Shown: in pieces, positions 55,239-64,000 of the stretch
Numbering within the stretch: the first letter of the stretch is position 1
Layout: each line of letters begins with the position of its first letter
Translations under genes and position numbers: made by a program
Origin: Pyrenophora tritici-repentis
Lineage: Eukaryota > Ascomycota > Dothideomycetes > Pleosporales > Pleosporaceae
Direction: 5' to 3'
Assembly (NCBI RefSeq): GCF_003171515.1
Contig: NC_089392.1
Location: forward strand, 2,728,001-2,792,000
DNA: 64,000 nt
Notes under the pieces: generated by a model
The model's input: only the letters and a program-made list of their open reading frames with translations
Told to the model about the DNA's origin: nothing
The model's database searches: none

Positions 55239-58077
55239 CAGAGTTGCTATCAGTCAGTTCAGTCAGTCCGGAGCTCTCTGGACTGACTGAACTGACGTCC
55301 TGAGGTCACTGAACTGGACTGGACTGACTGCCAAGACTTTTCAATTAAACTAAAACTGACTGACTGAACTGACGTCGCCGCGGCCTGCGGACTGACTGGA
55401 CTGACTGAACTGAGTTACCTGACGTCGAACTGAGATAAATGCTCCTGTACTTTTGAGATTTCTTCCTCTGATAGTGTGCGCGCTAGCCCAGAAGCTGAGG
55501 TAGTTGTTGGCTGTATACCAAGCCTCTTCCAGCTCTTCAAGCTCTGCAAAGCTGAAATAAGCTCTGGCTTCATATGGAGTCTCCGGGTGCCTAACATGTC
55601 GCCAAGCTCGCTGAAAGTCCGCTCACAGTCTGCCGCTGCTGCTGGTATTGTTAGGACGTCAATAGCGAACTTTGAGAGTATAGGGAACTGCCCAGCAACT
55701 GACTCCCAGTATAGAAGCGGATTAAGAGACAGCCAATCCTCCTCAGCTAACGCTGGTTGCCGCTTCCATATCTCATACTCATCCTCAGCAAGGCTTGCCT
55801 CTAACTGCCGTGTGCTTTGCTCAATTGACGACTGTAGAAAAGCTGATCGCGACGTTGAAATCCCTAGCCGGGGCTTCTTACGCGGCGGCGTTACAGTGTG
55901 AGCTGAAGTGGCTGCAGAGTCCTTCCGCCCCTGCCACATACGCAGGAATGCCCGGTGGTTATTGTCAAGCCAGCCGTCGCGATAGTGGACACCGTCACGG
56001 GCAGTGACATGGGTGTCAGGCACCTTCCAGAGCGCTGAGAGGTGGTGTTTGTAGTGCGGGTGTAGTATTGTAGCAGTGTAGTAGACAGGCGCGTTATCGA
56101 ATTTTGCGTAGTACTCAGCAAGCTTACAATGCGCAAGGTTAACGTTTGTAATAAGATGATCTTCAGGCGCATCTAGATCTTCGTAATTTACATCCTTAAG
56201 GCGTCTTTGAGAGCCTCAAGCTGGTCAAGAAGCCACTCAAACGTTACTAGAACTTCCCATATAGCGCCGTGTCGGCCGTGTCGGCCGCGACCTTCAAGTA
56301 GCCGTGTAGCTTCGGCAAATGGCTCAAGGAGTCGAATGTATTCTGTTATTGTCGCCCAGTCCTTGCCGCTTAGACCCCCTTCGCGTATATATAACCGTGG
56401 CTGGGCAGCAGGGAGCTGCTCACGATTCTTCCGGCGTCGTGAGGTTGCTGTTGCAGCACTATGCTCCTCAAGTTTACACTCAATATAGCCATCGATAGGG
56501 CCGTGTAGCTCAGCTGCACGGACAAACGTGTTGAAATAGCTATTCCAGCGTGTCTTAACAGGCTTCACAAGCTGCCGGATGTGGGGTGTAACACCTAGAG
56601 ACTCTGCCTCCTCGCACTGTAGGCGCTCTAGTAGTTGTCGAGTTTGAGGCGTACAGATAGACGCAATCACGTCAAAGAGGACGCCAACAGGACCGTATTT
56701 GCGCCACTCATCCATGTACTTCTCCTCTTCCTCAAGGTGTGCGGCTTCATTCTCGTACGCGCTACGGTCTTTGCCCCAAATTACTAATTGTGCGCTTAGG
56801 TTGAGTATATGGCAGCAGCACCGCAGCCGCCGCTCGCTTGCGATAAAGCCAAACTCCTCTGCTAAGGACTCAACTGCAGTATCATTGTTACTTGCGTTGT
56901 CAAGCACAAAGTACCCAACCCTCGCGTTGTCAACGCCAAATAGCCGAAGTATTGTTGTTGCTGCAGCGGCAATATTATTGCCAGTGTGCGCCCCGTGTAG
57001 CTCAGGCAACCCAAGCAGGTGGTCAACTAGCTTGCCCTCGCTGTTAAGGTAATGTACGCAGAGGCCAGTAAAAGCATACTGCCCACCAGTTGAAGTCCAG
57101 TTGTCGAATGACACGTGTATAAGCGACCGGGCTTCGCGAAGGTAGTTGGCAACAGCTAGTATGTATGTATTGTACTCAGTAATAATATGATCGTGGAGCG
57201 TTTAGTGGCTACGCCAAAGGAGAGCTTCGGCTAGCGGGCTCACGGCCGCAATCATGGCTCGAAACTGCGGCGTTTCTATTACGCGAAGGCTCTGGTTGTC
57301 CGCGACTACCCAGTCCTTCAGCGCGTCCTGAAATCGAGAGGTTGAAAAGCTTGCTGCTATCTCGTTTGCTACCTCTTGCGATACTTCTATCCCTTTAGAC
57401 CTCATAATATATACTTGGGACTTTGCGAGCGCGCCATAATATTGCCCTCCCGGCTAGCAATTGGTACAGGTCCGTTAGGTCCGTGTGAGTGTCCAGGCTT
57501 GTTGCTTGAGAGGTGTCGGCCGGCGTTTGTAGTGCTGTCAGCCTCGTAGCAAGCCTCCTGCTTCCGTCGTTGATGGCAGTACCGGCAAAGCCAGTAGTTT
57601 TTCTTGTACTTGCGGTGCCAGACGGCCCAGCCGTGGCGGTAGATCCAGCTTTTTGGCCCACCGCGACTATTACGCTCAACCTGGCGCCGCTCAAGATACG
57701 GCACACGCTTAAAATCAAGCCCGTCGTAATTGTCGTCGTCGTCGTCGTCGTCGCCGTCGTTGGGGAAGTCCGCCTGTACTGCATTTCCGCAAACTCTAAT
57801 TAGCTTAAAGCTAGATGCTTTAACTTATATAGGATTAGTGTCTTTATATCTAGGACTAGCGCGGCTTCGAAGCCGCACTAAATGTGGCTTTCACAACTCT
57901 AAAATACTGCTTTAAAAACAGCTAACGTCAGTCTAACGTCAGTCAGTTCAGTCAGTCTGGAGGCTTCTGAACTGACTGGACTGACGTCCAGCTGCCTCAA
58001 GAACTGACTGACTGAACTGAGTCTTGGCAGTCAGTTCAGTCAGTTCGAACTGAGTTACCTGACTGATAGCAAGTCTG
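55239..58077 (-). mobile_element. hAT-3 transposon upstream of the sugar transporter
   Basis: 2839 bp, TSD AGTACAGG (55231-55238, 58078-58085). TIRs read CAGA(G/C)TTGCTATCAGTCAG. Both subterminal regions are arrays of CAGTCAGTTCAGTCAGT-type repeats in both directions (55252-55420 and 57935-58060). The transposase is decayed. Confidence 0.94.
55415..57784 (-). pseudogene. hAT-3 transposase, decayed
   Basis: Related to the hAT-1 transposase. An Asp-rich start encoded by a (GAC)n run (plus 57728-57756) leads to a BED finger WIYRHGWAVWHRK...CRYCHQRR. A frame change near 57405 and a TAA (57204-57202, after LLWRSH) precede the catalytic part VSFDNWTSTGG, YFVLDNASNNDTAV, CCCHILNL and KTRWNSYF (57114-56188). 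Another shift near 56190 precedes the dimerisation segment FAIDVLTIPAAAADCERTFS, ending at 55415. It is not expected to be active. Confidence 0.85.
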
Positions 58078-58085
58078 AGTACAGG

Positions 58086-59274
58086 TAATTAGCAGATTCA
58101 AAGGGATGTCAGCTGGGAACAGTTTGGATATCTCACTAAACTGTCTTATACACTCATAACTTACCCTTTATACCACTATCGTCTATTGAACCATCCTCCC
58201 AACCAACCAGTCGGACATCTCATCTTCCCTTATCGGCACCCGGTTCCTCCGGCGTTCTATGTGGAGAGGTGGATTTCCACTCGTTCCTGTCGCCTCCCTC
58301 CCTGTGGGAATGACGTCGAACAGCATGGGATACCCTATCGTTGTGCTTTAGAGTGGGGCGGATGGCTGCGGATGAGAGTCTCTCATGTAACATCCAGGCA
58401 TCACGCGGATCGAGAATCTTTCCAAATGGCAAGTTTTCTACTTGCTGTGGAACGGATCATCGGATGATGAGGGGTGTAGCGGGGCGAGGAATGGGTACGA
58501 TACTCACTTGCTAGGCGTAGGATGTTTCCAGAAACCTGGATTTTCTCCACTGCAAAACAGATCTAACGGGTTAAGCATTACCAACCGGCGAGATGACCCC
58601 TATGGAGGTGGGAACTACTATTTCCAAGTCAGTAAGCACTCGCAAAATTGCCATGTTGGAACAATACGCATTTGGAGCATATTGTCTCACGCGGTGGTTG
58701 TATATGACGACGTCATCCATAACCTTCCCGCGCTGACAAAGACGGGTGCTTCCTTCTAAGCTTACGCATTCCACCGTTTCTGTATACTGGGCTGCACATT
58801 GCTTGCATTGTTATCTTGCCATCCCGGCTATTCCGCGCTCTTCCGGTCGAACCGATGATGCGGCGCATATTCGCCTCCCAAACGTGCATGCAGGCAACCA
58901 GGCAAACAACGGCGATCACGCAAGGAACGGCGTTAAATCATTGATTATCCCGAGACCGAAGTTGCATCTGAGGCTCGATTCTGAATTTCCTGCGTTTAGA
59001 CATTGGCTTGGTGGGGAGAGCGTGGTGGTGTGATGGCTCACATGATCCGGTGATGCGAGTCATGGTGAAGGACTGAAATACCAGTCGTCTGGCAGATCAC
59101 TACTGAGGTCATGTGCTAACTGCTTACAACCGCTGTCGCTTCTCTTCTCCCGAACTCCATTTATAGCATTCCCTGTTTCTTTTCCAGATTCCCGTTCGGT
59201 GCTCTGGCTTCCAGGCCGTGAAGTATAGTAAACAGCAGTTGAATATAGGGATTTGGTTGAAACGTTTCGCTGTA
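58086..59274. other. Unassigned sequence between hAT-3 and the pogo-like element
   Basis: Would include the original upstream region of the sugar transporter, displaced by hAT-3. No gene or repeat was recognised. Confidence 0.4.
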
Positions 59275-59427
59275 ACGTGTCTGTGCGCGTGATGCCCATA
59301 ATCGCGTGCCGCACACCCCACCAATATCGCGACGACGGCAAAGTTGAGGCTGTGCAGCCACGTACAATAACTATTATCGCGAGATTTTCCGGTGTATTGA
59401 TCTATAGACGTAGCTCTACAACTTTGT

Positions 59428-61495
59428 CTATCTATATTTTGCCGGAGTATTGACGGCCCGGCCGCGTCGGGTGGTTGTTGGTGGGGGAGCCGGTGCAGCC
59501 ACCTCAGCCAGAGTGCCACCGCCAGCACCACCCACGCGTCGTTTTTTGGCTGTTGCTTTGCAGCGGGCTTTGAAGCCTTACGCTTGCCCGATTGGGGTTG
59601 TTGTATAGCCTTTGCAGCGTCGCGATCGCGTCGTTTGGCGTCAAGTTCGGCAGCCTTTACAGCCTTGGCTTCATCCCGCACCTTCTTTGCCTCCTCACGC
59701 GCCGCCCGCGCTGCCTCTTTGATCTTAAGTTGATAGATCCTGTTGTTCTCCTTTGCCTCTTTCAACTCTATCTTATCAAGTAGCTCTTTCTCCTTCTCCT
59801 TCTCCTTCACTAGCTGCCTGAAGCGGGCCTCTCGAAGCTTGCACGGCGACCACCAAACTGCCCTGAATGGAACGCTTTTCGCTGCTGTAGATCTAGGGGA
59901 GGTTCGTGCCGATTGCGGGCTTCTGGTGAACGTGTAGCGCCGCGCGCAGTGCGTCCTTCTCGTACTCGGCGATCTCTTTGGCAGCCTGGAGGCGGAGGAG
60001 TATTTCTGAGAGGTTGTTGGCCGCAATAGAGCTCGGATCGTAGGCCTGATTAATGAGGTTCGTGATAGTAGCTCTACTCACGTTCACTAGTGCGCGGTGC
60101 TGTTAGTGTTGACTTTCGGAACTTTTTAAGTACTACTTCGGGATCTATAGGAGCTATCCCAGTGGCTTTAAATGCCTTCAACGCGGTCCTTCTCGTACTC
60201 GGCGATCTCTTTGGCAGCCTGGAGGCGGAGGAGTATTTCTGAGAGGTTGTTGGCCGCAATAGAGCTCGGATCGTAGGCCTGATTAATGAGGTTCGTGATA
60301 GTAGCTCTACTCACGTTCACTAGTGGCGGCGGTGCTGTTAGTGTTGACTTTCGGAACTTTTTAAGTACTACTTCGGGATCTATAGGAGCCCAGTGGCTTT
60401 AAATGCCTTCAACGCGTGCTTCTTAATGAAAGAGGAGTCCCCCAGGCAGGCTTGAAAAGACGGTAGAAGTCATCCTTCCTCACAGCTAAGAGACCGTGGC
60501 TCGCCTGGAGGTAGTGCTGCAAGCTGAGTGAGTACGCGGCTGCCAGAGGTTTGAACATTACCACATCGAGTGGCTGCAGCGTATGGGTACTATGGGGTAG
60601 TATGAGTAACATAATATTGGGCGATCGCATAGTCAATAAACTCCATAGTAACGTGACTCCCATGGCCGTCAAGGATGAGTAAGCGTGTGTGATTGCCGGC
60701 CTTCTCCTTCGTATGGCGATCAAACACCTGTTCGAGCCATGCCAGGCCTACCTGATCATTGGTCCACCCTGAGGGACTTGAGGTAACGTAGACTGGATCG
60801 TCAATTGCGATATCATCAACCCATCTGGCGTACATGTTGCCCGAAGTAGCTTCGTATATAATCGCGGCGGTAACGTACTCCCATCAGCACATATAGCAGC
60901 GATAACAGTGATCCAATCTCTGTTGCCGTCCTGTATCACTTTCTTAAAGCCCCCAGTCTCATATTTCTGCTTACTAAACACTCTCTTACTCCTCCCCGTC
61001 ACTCCAATAAGGAATCCCTTCTCATCCATTATATACATCCTGCGCCCGAATATGGTGCTGAGCCATTTTAGTAGATAGTAGATCAAAGTACGACTCGTAC
61101 TTGTATACAGAATCAGCCCGGTGGCGATTGCGGTCCAAACCAGTTGACCAACGTGATATAATCGCGTCGGGATGACGGTGAAAGAAGCGCGTCACCCAGC
61201 TTTGGGAGGTAGCCCTTCCGGCTATAGCACTAGCAAAGTTCTGGATCATAGTCCTCGTCGGTGGTAAGCCAGCCTCAGTAAGCTCGTCAATGTGCTCTAG
61301 AAGCTGTAGCTCCTGGTGTGGGTGAAGGAGTTGCTGATTACGTGATTTGGCTTCATTTGAGCCCCGGATCTGTTGATGGCGTCGCGACAACGTAGAGCGA
61401 TCAACACCAAAGCGGCGCGCAACCTCAGAGTATGTAAATTTATCTCCGGGATCACGCGATTCAATAGCTTCAATCGCAGCGTTGATACAACTCAT
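59428..61495 (-). pseudogene. Pogo-like transposase, several frameshifts
   Basis: Starts MSCINAAIEAIESRDPG (61495), then psq-type and CENP-B-type helix-turn-helix segments (FTYSEVARRFGVDRSTLSRR; LPPTRTMIQNFAS). A shift precedes the first catalytic Asp (MDEKGFLIGV); further shifts surround LLILDGHGSHVT (second Asp) and HTLQPLDVVMFKPL (third Asp). A tandem duplication (59953-60416) repeats part of the C-terminal region, followed by a Lys/Glu/Ala coiled coil. The last frame ends with TTTRRGRAVNTPAKYR and a stop at 59430-59428, reached after one more shift in an A6 run. Confidence 0.82.
59953..60416. repeat. Tandem duplication of about 232 bp inside the transposase
   Basis: 59953-60185 (233 bp) and 60186-60416 (231 bp) are nearly identical, starting GTCCTTCTCGTACTCGGCGA. 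The differences are small indels (GTGCGCGG against GTGGCGGCGG; GGAGCTATCCCAG against GGAGCCCAG). It duplicates coding sequence, so the repeated product segment is out of phase. Confidence 0.9.
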
Positions 61496-61595
61496 GGTTG
61501 TGGAGTTATGGGTGGTTGAAGTGGTAAGGGTGGATTGGTGTTGATGTTGCGGGGTGTGCGGCACGCGATTATGGGCATCACGCGCACAGACACGT

Positions 61596-62470
61596 TAGAG
61601 AGTATCCGCATATTCACGACAAACGAGAGAAGCGACGAAAGACCTTCCACAACATGCTTACCCCCCTCTACGGAATCTTTCAACCCCACTCTCTAAAAGC
61701 ACATCTAGTATAAATATTCCGTAAGCTTAAACCTAACACCTGTCTGCATTGCGCAAACCATTTCTCTAACCTACTGCCATACGTTTCGCCGGCTATGCCA
61801 TGCAGTATACGTCTCTCCACCTTATACGATGTACACTGCAAAACAGCCTTTGAAAATGTAATCAATCTCTCGTTAGCAAACAAGAAAGTCGTTGTCAGGC
61901 CTACGCAATGCGAGTTGTACAATATATGTCGAATCGTGAGTATCGGTAGAGACGTCGGCTGCTTGACACTTCGGCCCGACTTCGGCCCACCTTGCGCAGA
62001 GCTTAGGTGTACCTTCGTAGCAGCTATGTTCGTAGAAGATCAATACCAATACCAGTCACCAGAAGAACCTCGTTGTTGTTATTCACCCGTACGATCGTAC
62101 AAGGCCTACCAACACTGATCAGTGATTGCATGGCAGTCACAGACAGTTAGGTTAGAAGAGACAGATCCTATAACCCCGCGCGTTCCCTAGATCGCCTATA
62201 TCAGCGGCGGAGTTATCTGTGCTAAGTTCACTGTTAGCTGTATCAGGCGTCTCATCCGGCTTGAGACCGACCGTTCCAGCCGTATCAGAGCGTTCCCAGA
62301 CGCAGTCCATACACGCACCGACCCCCACTTGGTCGCGCCATTGACCCGTGTACAACCCACGACTACCGACGAGTCCCTGGCGAACGCAGCCAGCAAGGCA
62401 CACGTCAACAATCTACGACAACCGACGTATCCCTGGCGAACGCAGCCAGCACGGCACGCGTCAACAACAA
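61596..62470. other. Leader of the retrotransposon Gag ORF; possible LTR
   Basis: Contains TATAAATA at about 61709 and, just before the Gag ATG, a 56-bp tandem duplication (62365-62420 and 62421-62470; shared ATCCCTGGCGAACGCAGCCA-like core). A 5' LTR may lie here but its partner would be beyond the window, so its ends cannot be shown. Confidence 0.4.
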
Positions 62471-64000
62471 ATGGCGAGCGAAACAGCAAGCAGTAATGGA
62501 GGCTGTACACTCACACGAGAGGAGTTGCTAGGGACCACAAACCTAAAGGCAAGAGAGTGGCGTCACATTGATCCAAAGATCTGGGACGATGAGATCGAAG
62601 CCCCAGACGACGAGGTAGACGGAACTGCAGCAACAACGTACATTGCGCGTGCGATCGCAGACTACACAGACCGGCCAACAGCAGACGCAGAGCTCTTTGG
62701 TGAGTTCTGTCAGGACTTTGAAGGCTGGACTGAAGCTATGTTTATGCGCGCGCATGCAACGTATACTAAGGAACTAAAGCGGATCCTCCGCTTTAAGGGC
62801 GTGTACACTGGCCGTGTTAACATGCCGCCAAGCGAAGCTGTGGCCAAGCTACTGCACAAGGAGGATTGTCCGAAGTGGCCGGACGATCAGTTCCAATCTA
62901 CTGCCTTCGACGAGCGGTCAGCGGCGTATATGCTGCAACAGCGGAGGCTACTAGGACGACACACTACGGGATCGGTACAACCTACAAACGTAGGGACAGC
63001 GAGTCGAGCGCAGAGCCAAACCTCTGCAAGGGCAAGAGACCAAGACGCAGAGGATCAACAAACCGATGTCCAAGACGAGACCCGCACCCGTACCCAGGTC
63101 AGCCAACAACTAGCAGATCCGCTTGTAGAGACAATTGAACAGACACCACAGGCAGACGGGCGACACCAGGCGGACCAGCGACAGCAAAGTCATCAACCTC
63201 GCTTAACGTACAACAACTTTGACAGATTCCGCGAATACACGCCAGCATACCCACAACGCCCAAAGGGACCGAGCGTCCCTCCAATTATACCTTCAGGGGA
63301 TACAGACCCATACAAGGCAGTTCCCCCAATCGAGTTTAATAATGGGAAACTAGATCCGAAGACAATCAATGTCTTTACAAAGATGTGGGATCGTGAGAAG
63401 AAATACACAGGGAAGCCGTACGACCTCCTAGACGACAAATTGAAGATCTTCTACAGCATCTGCTATCACGTAGACATCCAGCCAGACCAATTCCATGCAG
63501 TCTTTCCACGGATCCTGGAAGGCCGTGCGCAAGACTACTACCTCCACTTCGTTGATCAGCGGACAGATACATTCTTGACTGTATACACGAAGCTTAAGAA
63601 CCACTTCGACACGGACGTCAACCACAGTCACTACTATGCAGACTGGACGACGACATCCTTTGCTAAAGTCCATAGGGAGAATCCTGACAAGACACTCCAT
63701 GAGGTCCTTGACATTATGCTAGACAAACTCCAGTTATGCCAGAGGGCGCTTGGGCAGCAGTATATGGGAGAATATGCGCTCCGGACCACAGTAATCACAG
63801 CATGTCGAGGCGTTAAAGAGTTCGCAATGGCGCTCTACAGGCCGTCTCTAGAATGCGAGGTCCTATTTGGAGATCTACGATCTTCGATTGAAAACTCACT
63901 CGCTATGACTACCTCTGTCAACTTCACAGAGGTAGACCAAGGTAACCAGTACTACTTAGACCGCCGGTACAACAGCAATGGAAGAAACCGAGGTGGGTCC
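62471..64000 (+). CDS. LTR-retrotransposon Gag-like polyprotein, truncated by window end
   Basis: 510 codons open to the last base, from ATG at 62471 (MASETASSNGG). No stop is present in the window. The N-terminal 150 residues are acidic and Trp-containing; a Gln/Thr/Asp/Arg-rich linker follows; from about residue 275 there is a capsid-like domain (FNNGKLDPKTINVFTKMWDR, DKLKIFYSICYHVDIQPDQF, RILEGRAQDYYLHFV, YTKLKNHFDT, LDKLQLCQRALG). It then becomes Asn/Arg/Gly-rich, as before a zinc knuckle. The capsid-like pattern and the absence of introns support a retrotransposon polyprotein; Copia or Gypsy cannot be decided because protease and RT are outside. Confidence 0.75.
   Translation, partial: MASETASSNGGCTLTREELLGTTNLKAREWRHIDPKIWDDEIEAPDDEVDGTAATTYIARAIADYTDRPTADAELFGEFCQDFEGWTEAMFMRAHATYTKELKRILRFKGVYTGRVNMPPSEAVAKLLHKEDCPKWPDDQFQSTAFDERSAAYMLQQRRLLGRHTTGSVQPTNVGTASRAQSQTSARARDQDAEDQQTDVQDETRTRTQVSQQLADPLVETIEQTPQADGRHQADQRQQSHQPRLTYNNFDRFREYTPAYPQRPKGPSVPPIIPSGDTDPYKAVPPIEFNNGKLDPKTINVFTKMWDREKKYTGKPYDLLDDKLKIFYSICYHVDIQPDQFHAVFPRILEGRAQDYYLHFVDQRTDTFLTVYTKLKNHFDTDVNHSHYYADWTTTSFAKVHRENPDKTLHEVLDIMLDKLQLCQRALGQQYMGEYALRTTVITACRGVKEFAMALYRPSLECEVLFGDLRSSIENSLAMTTSVNFTEVDQGNQYYLDRRYNSNGRNRGGS

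Larger units (their letters stand above)
59275..61595 (-). mobile_element. Pogo/Fot1-like transposon with perfect 45-bp TIRs
   Basis: 2321 bp flanked by TA on both sides (59273-59274, 61596-61597). The 45-bp TIRs (59275-59319 and 61551-61595) are perfect inverted copies starting ACGTGTCTGTGCGCGTGATG. A minus-strand transposase with a helix-turn-helix N-terminus and DDD catalytic core fits the Tc1/mariner pogo branch. Intact ends with a broken transposase mean it could only move with help from another copy. Confidence 0.93.

Noticed and set aside
1..64000. CRISPR arrays, rRNA or tRNA genes
   Set aside because: None seen. The only regular tandem arrays are the ATT tract, subterminal transposon repeats and short duplications already listed.

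Overview
The window looks like nuclear DNA of a filamentous ascomycete (Pezizomycotina, probably a Dothideomycete of the Pleosporales type; the order is an inference). The evidence is short 46-94 nt introns with GTRNGT donors and CTRAY branch sites, intron-bearing host genes of fungal families, and a dense load of fungal transposon classes. No tRNA, rRNA or CRISPR array was seen.

Layout. (1) 0.5-11 kb is a normal gene island: DNA ligase 4 (+), a small secreted or anchored protein resembling a deuterolysin propeptide (+), a flavin amine oxidase (-, 3 exons), a low-complexity repeat protein (-, 3 exons) and a hypothetical gene broken by an in-frame TGA (-). (2) 11.5-24.3 kb is an old minus-strand LINE ('LINE A') carrying a 6.0 kb younger LINE ('LINE B') inside its coding region, with a 14-bp target-site duplication (TSD), and a 153-bp solo LTR. 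(3) 25.3-26.1 kb holds an uncharacterised fold-back (long inverted repeat) element. (4) 27.3-32.0 kb is an AT-hook protein pseudogene split by an apparently intact hAT transposon (8-bp TSD). (5) 33.0-34.8 kb is a protein kinase gene with HND in place of HRD; a second copy (36.2-46.3 kb, minus) is split by a nested stack: a 5'-truncated LINE with an (AAT)n tail, a 361-bp TRIM, two inverted 137-bp solo LTRs, and a full 6.77 kb chromodomain Ty3/gypsy element with apparently identical LTRs. (6) 47.1-49.1 kb is an intact siderophore-iron transporter gene (-, 4 exons). (7) 50.2-55.2 kb is an MFS sugar transporter whose only visible coding defect is a hAT insertion; another hAT sits about 40 bp before its start codon. 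(8) 59.3-61.6 kb is a decayed pogo/Fot1-like element with perfect 45-bp TIRs and an internal tandem duplication. (9) 62.5-64.0 kb is a retrotransposon Gag ORF running off the window.

The insertions can be ordered from TSDs at base resolution: nine insertions or nested insertions have matching duplications. The gypsy element is the youngest visible large insertion and shows three expression features: a U UUU UUA -1 frameshift heptamer exactly in phase, a likely self-priming primer-binding site, and an antisense Cys-rich ORF next to the 3' LTR. Several otherwise intact reading frames are broken only by one-base changes in homopolymers, so part of the apparent decay may be sequencing error.
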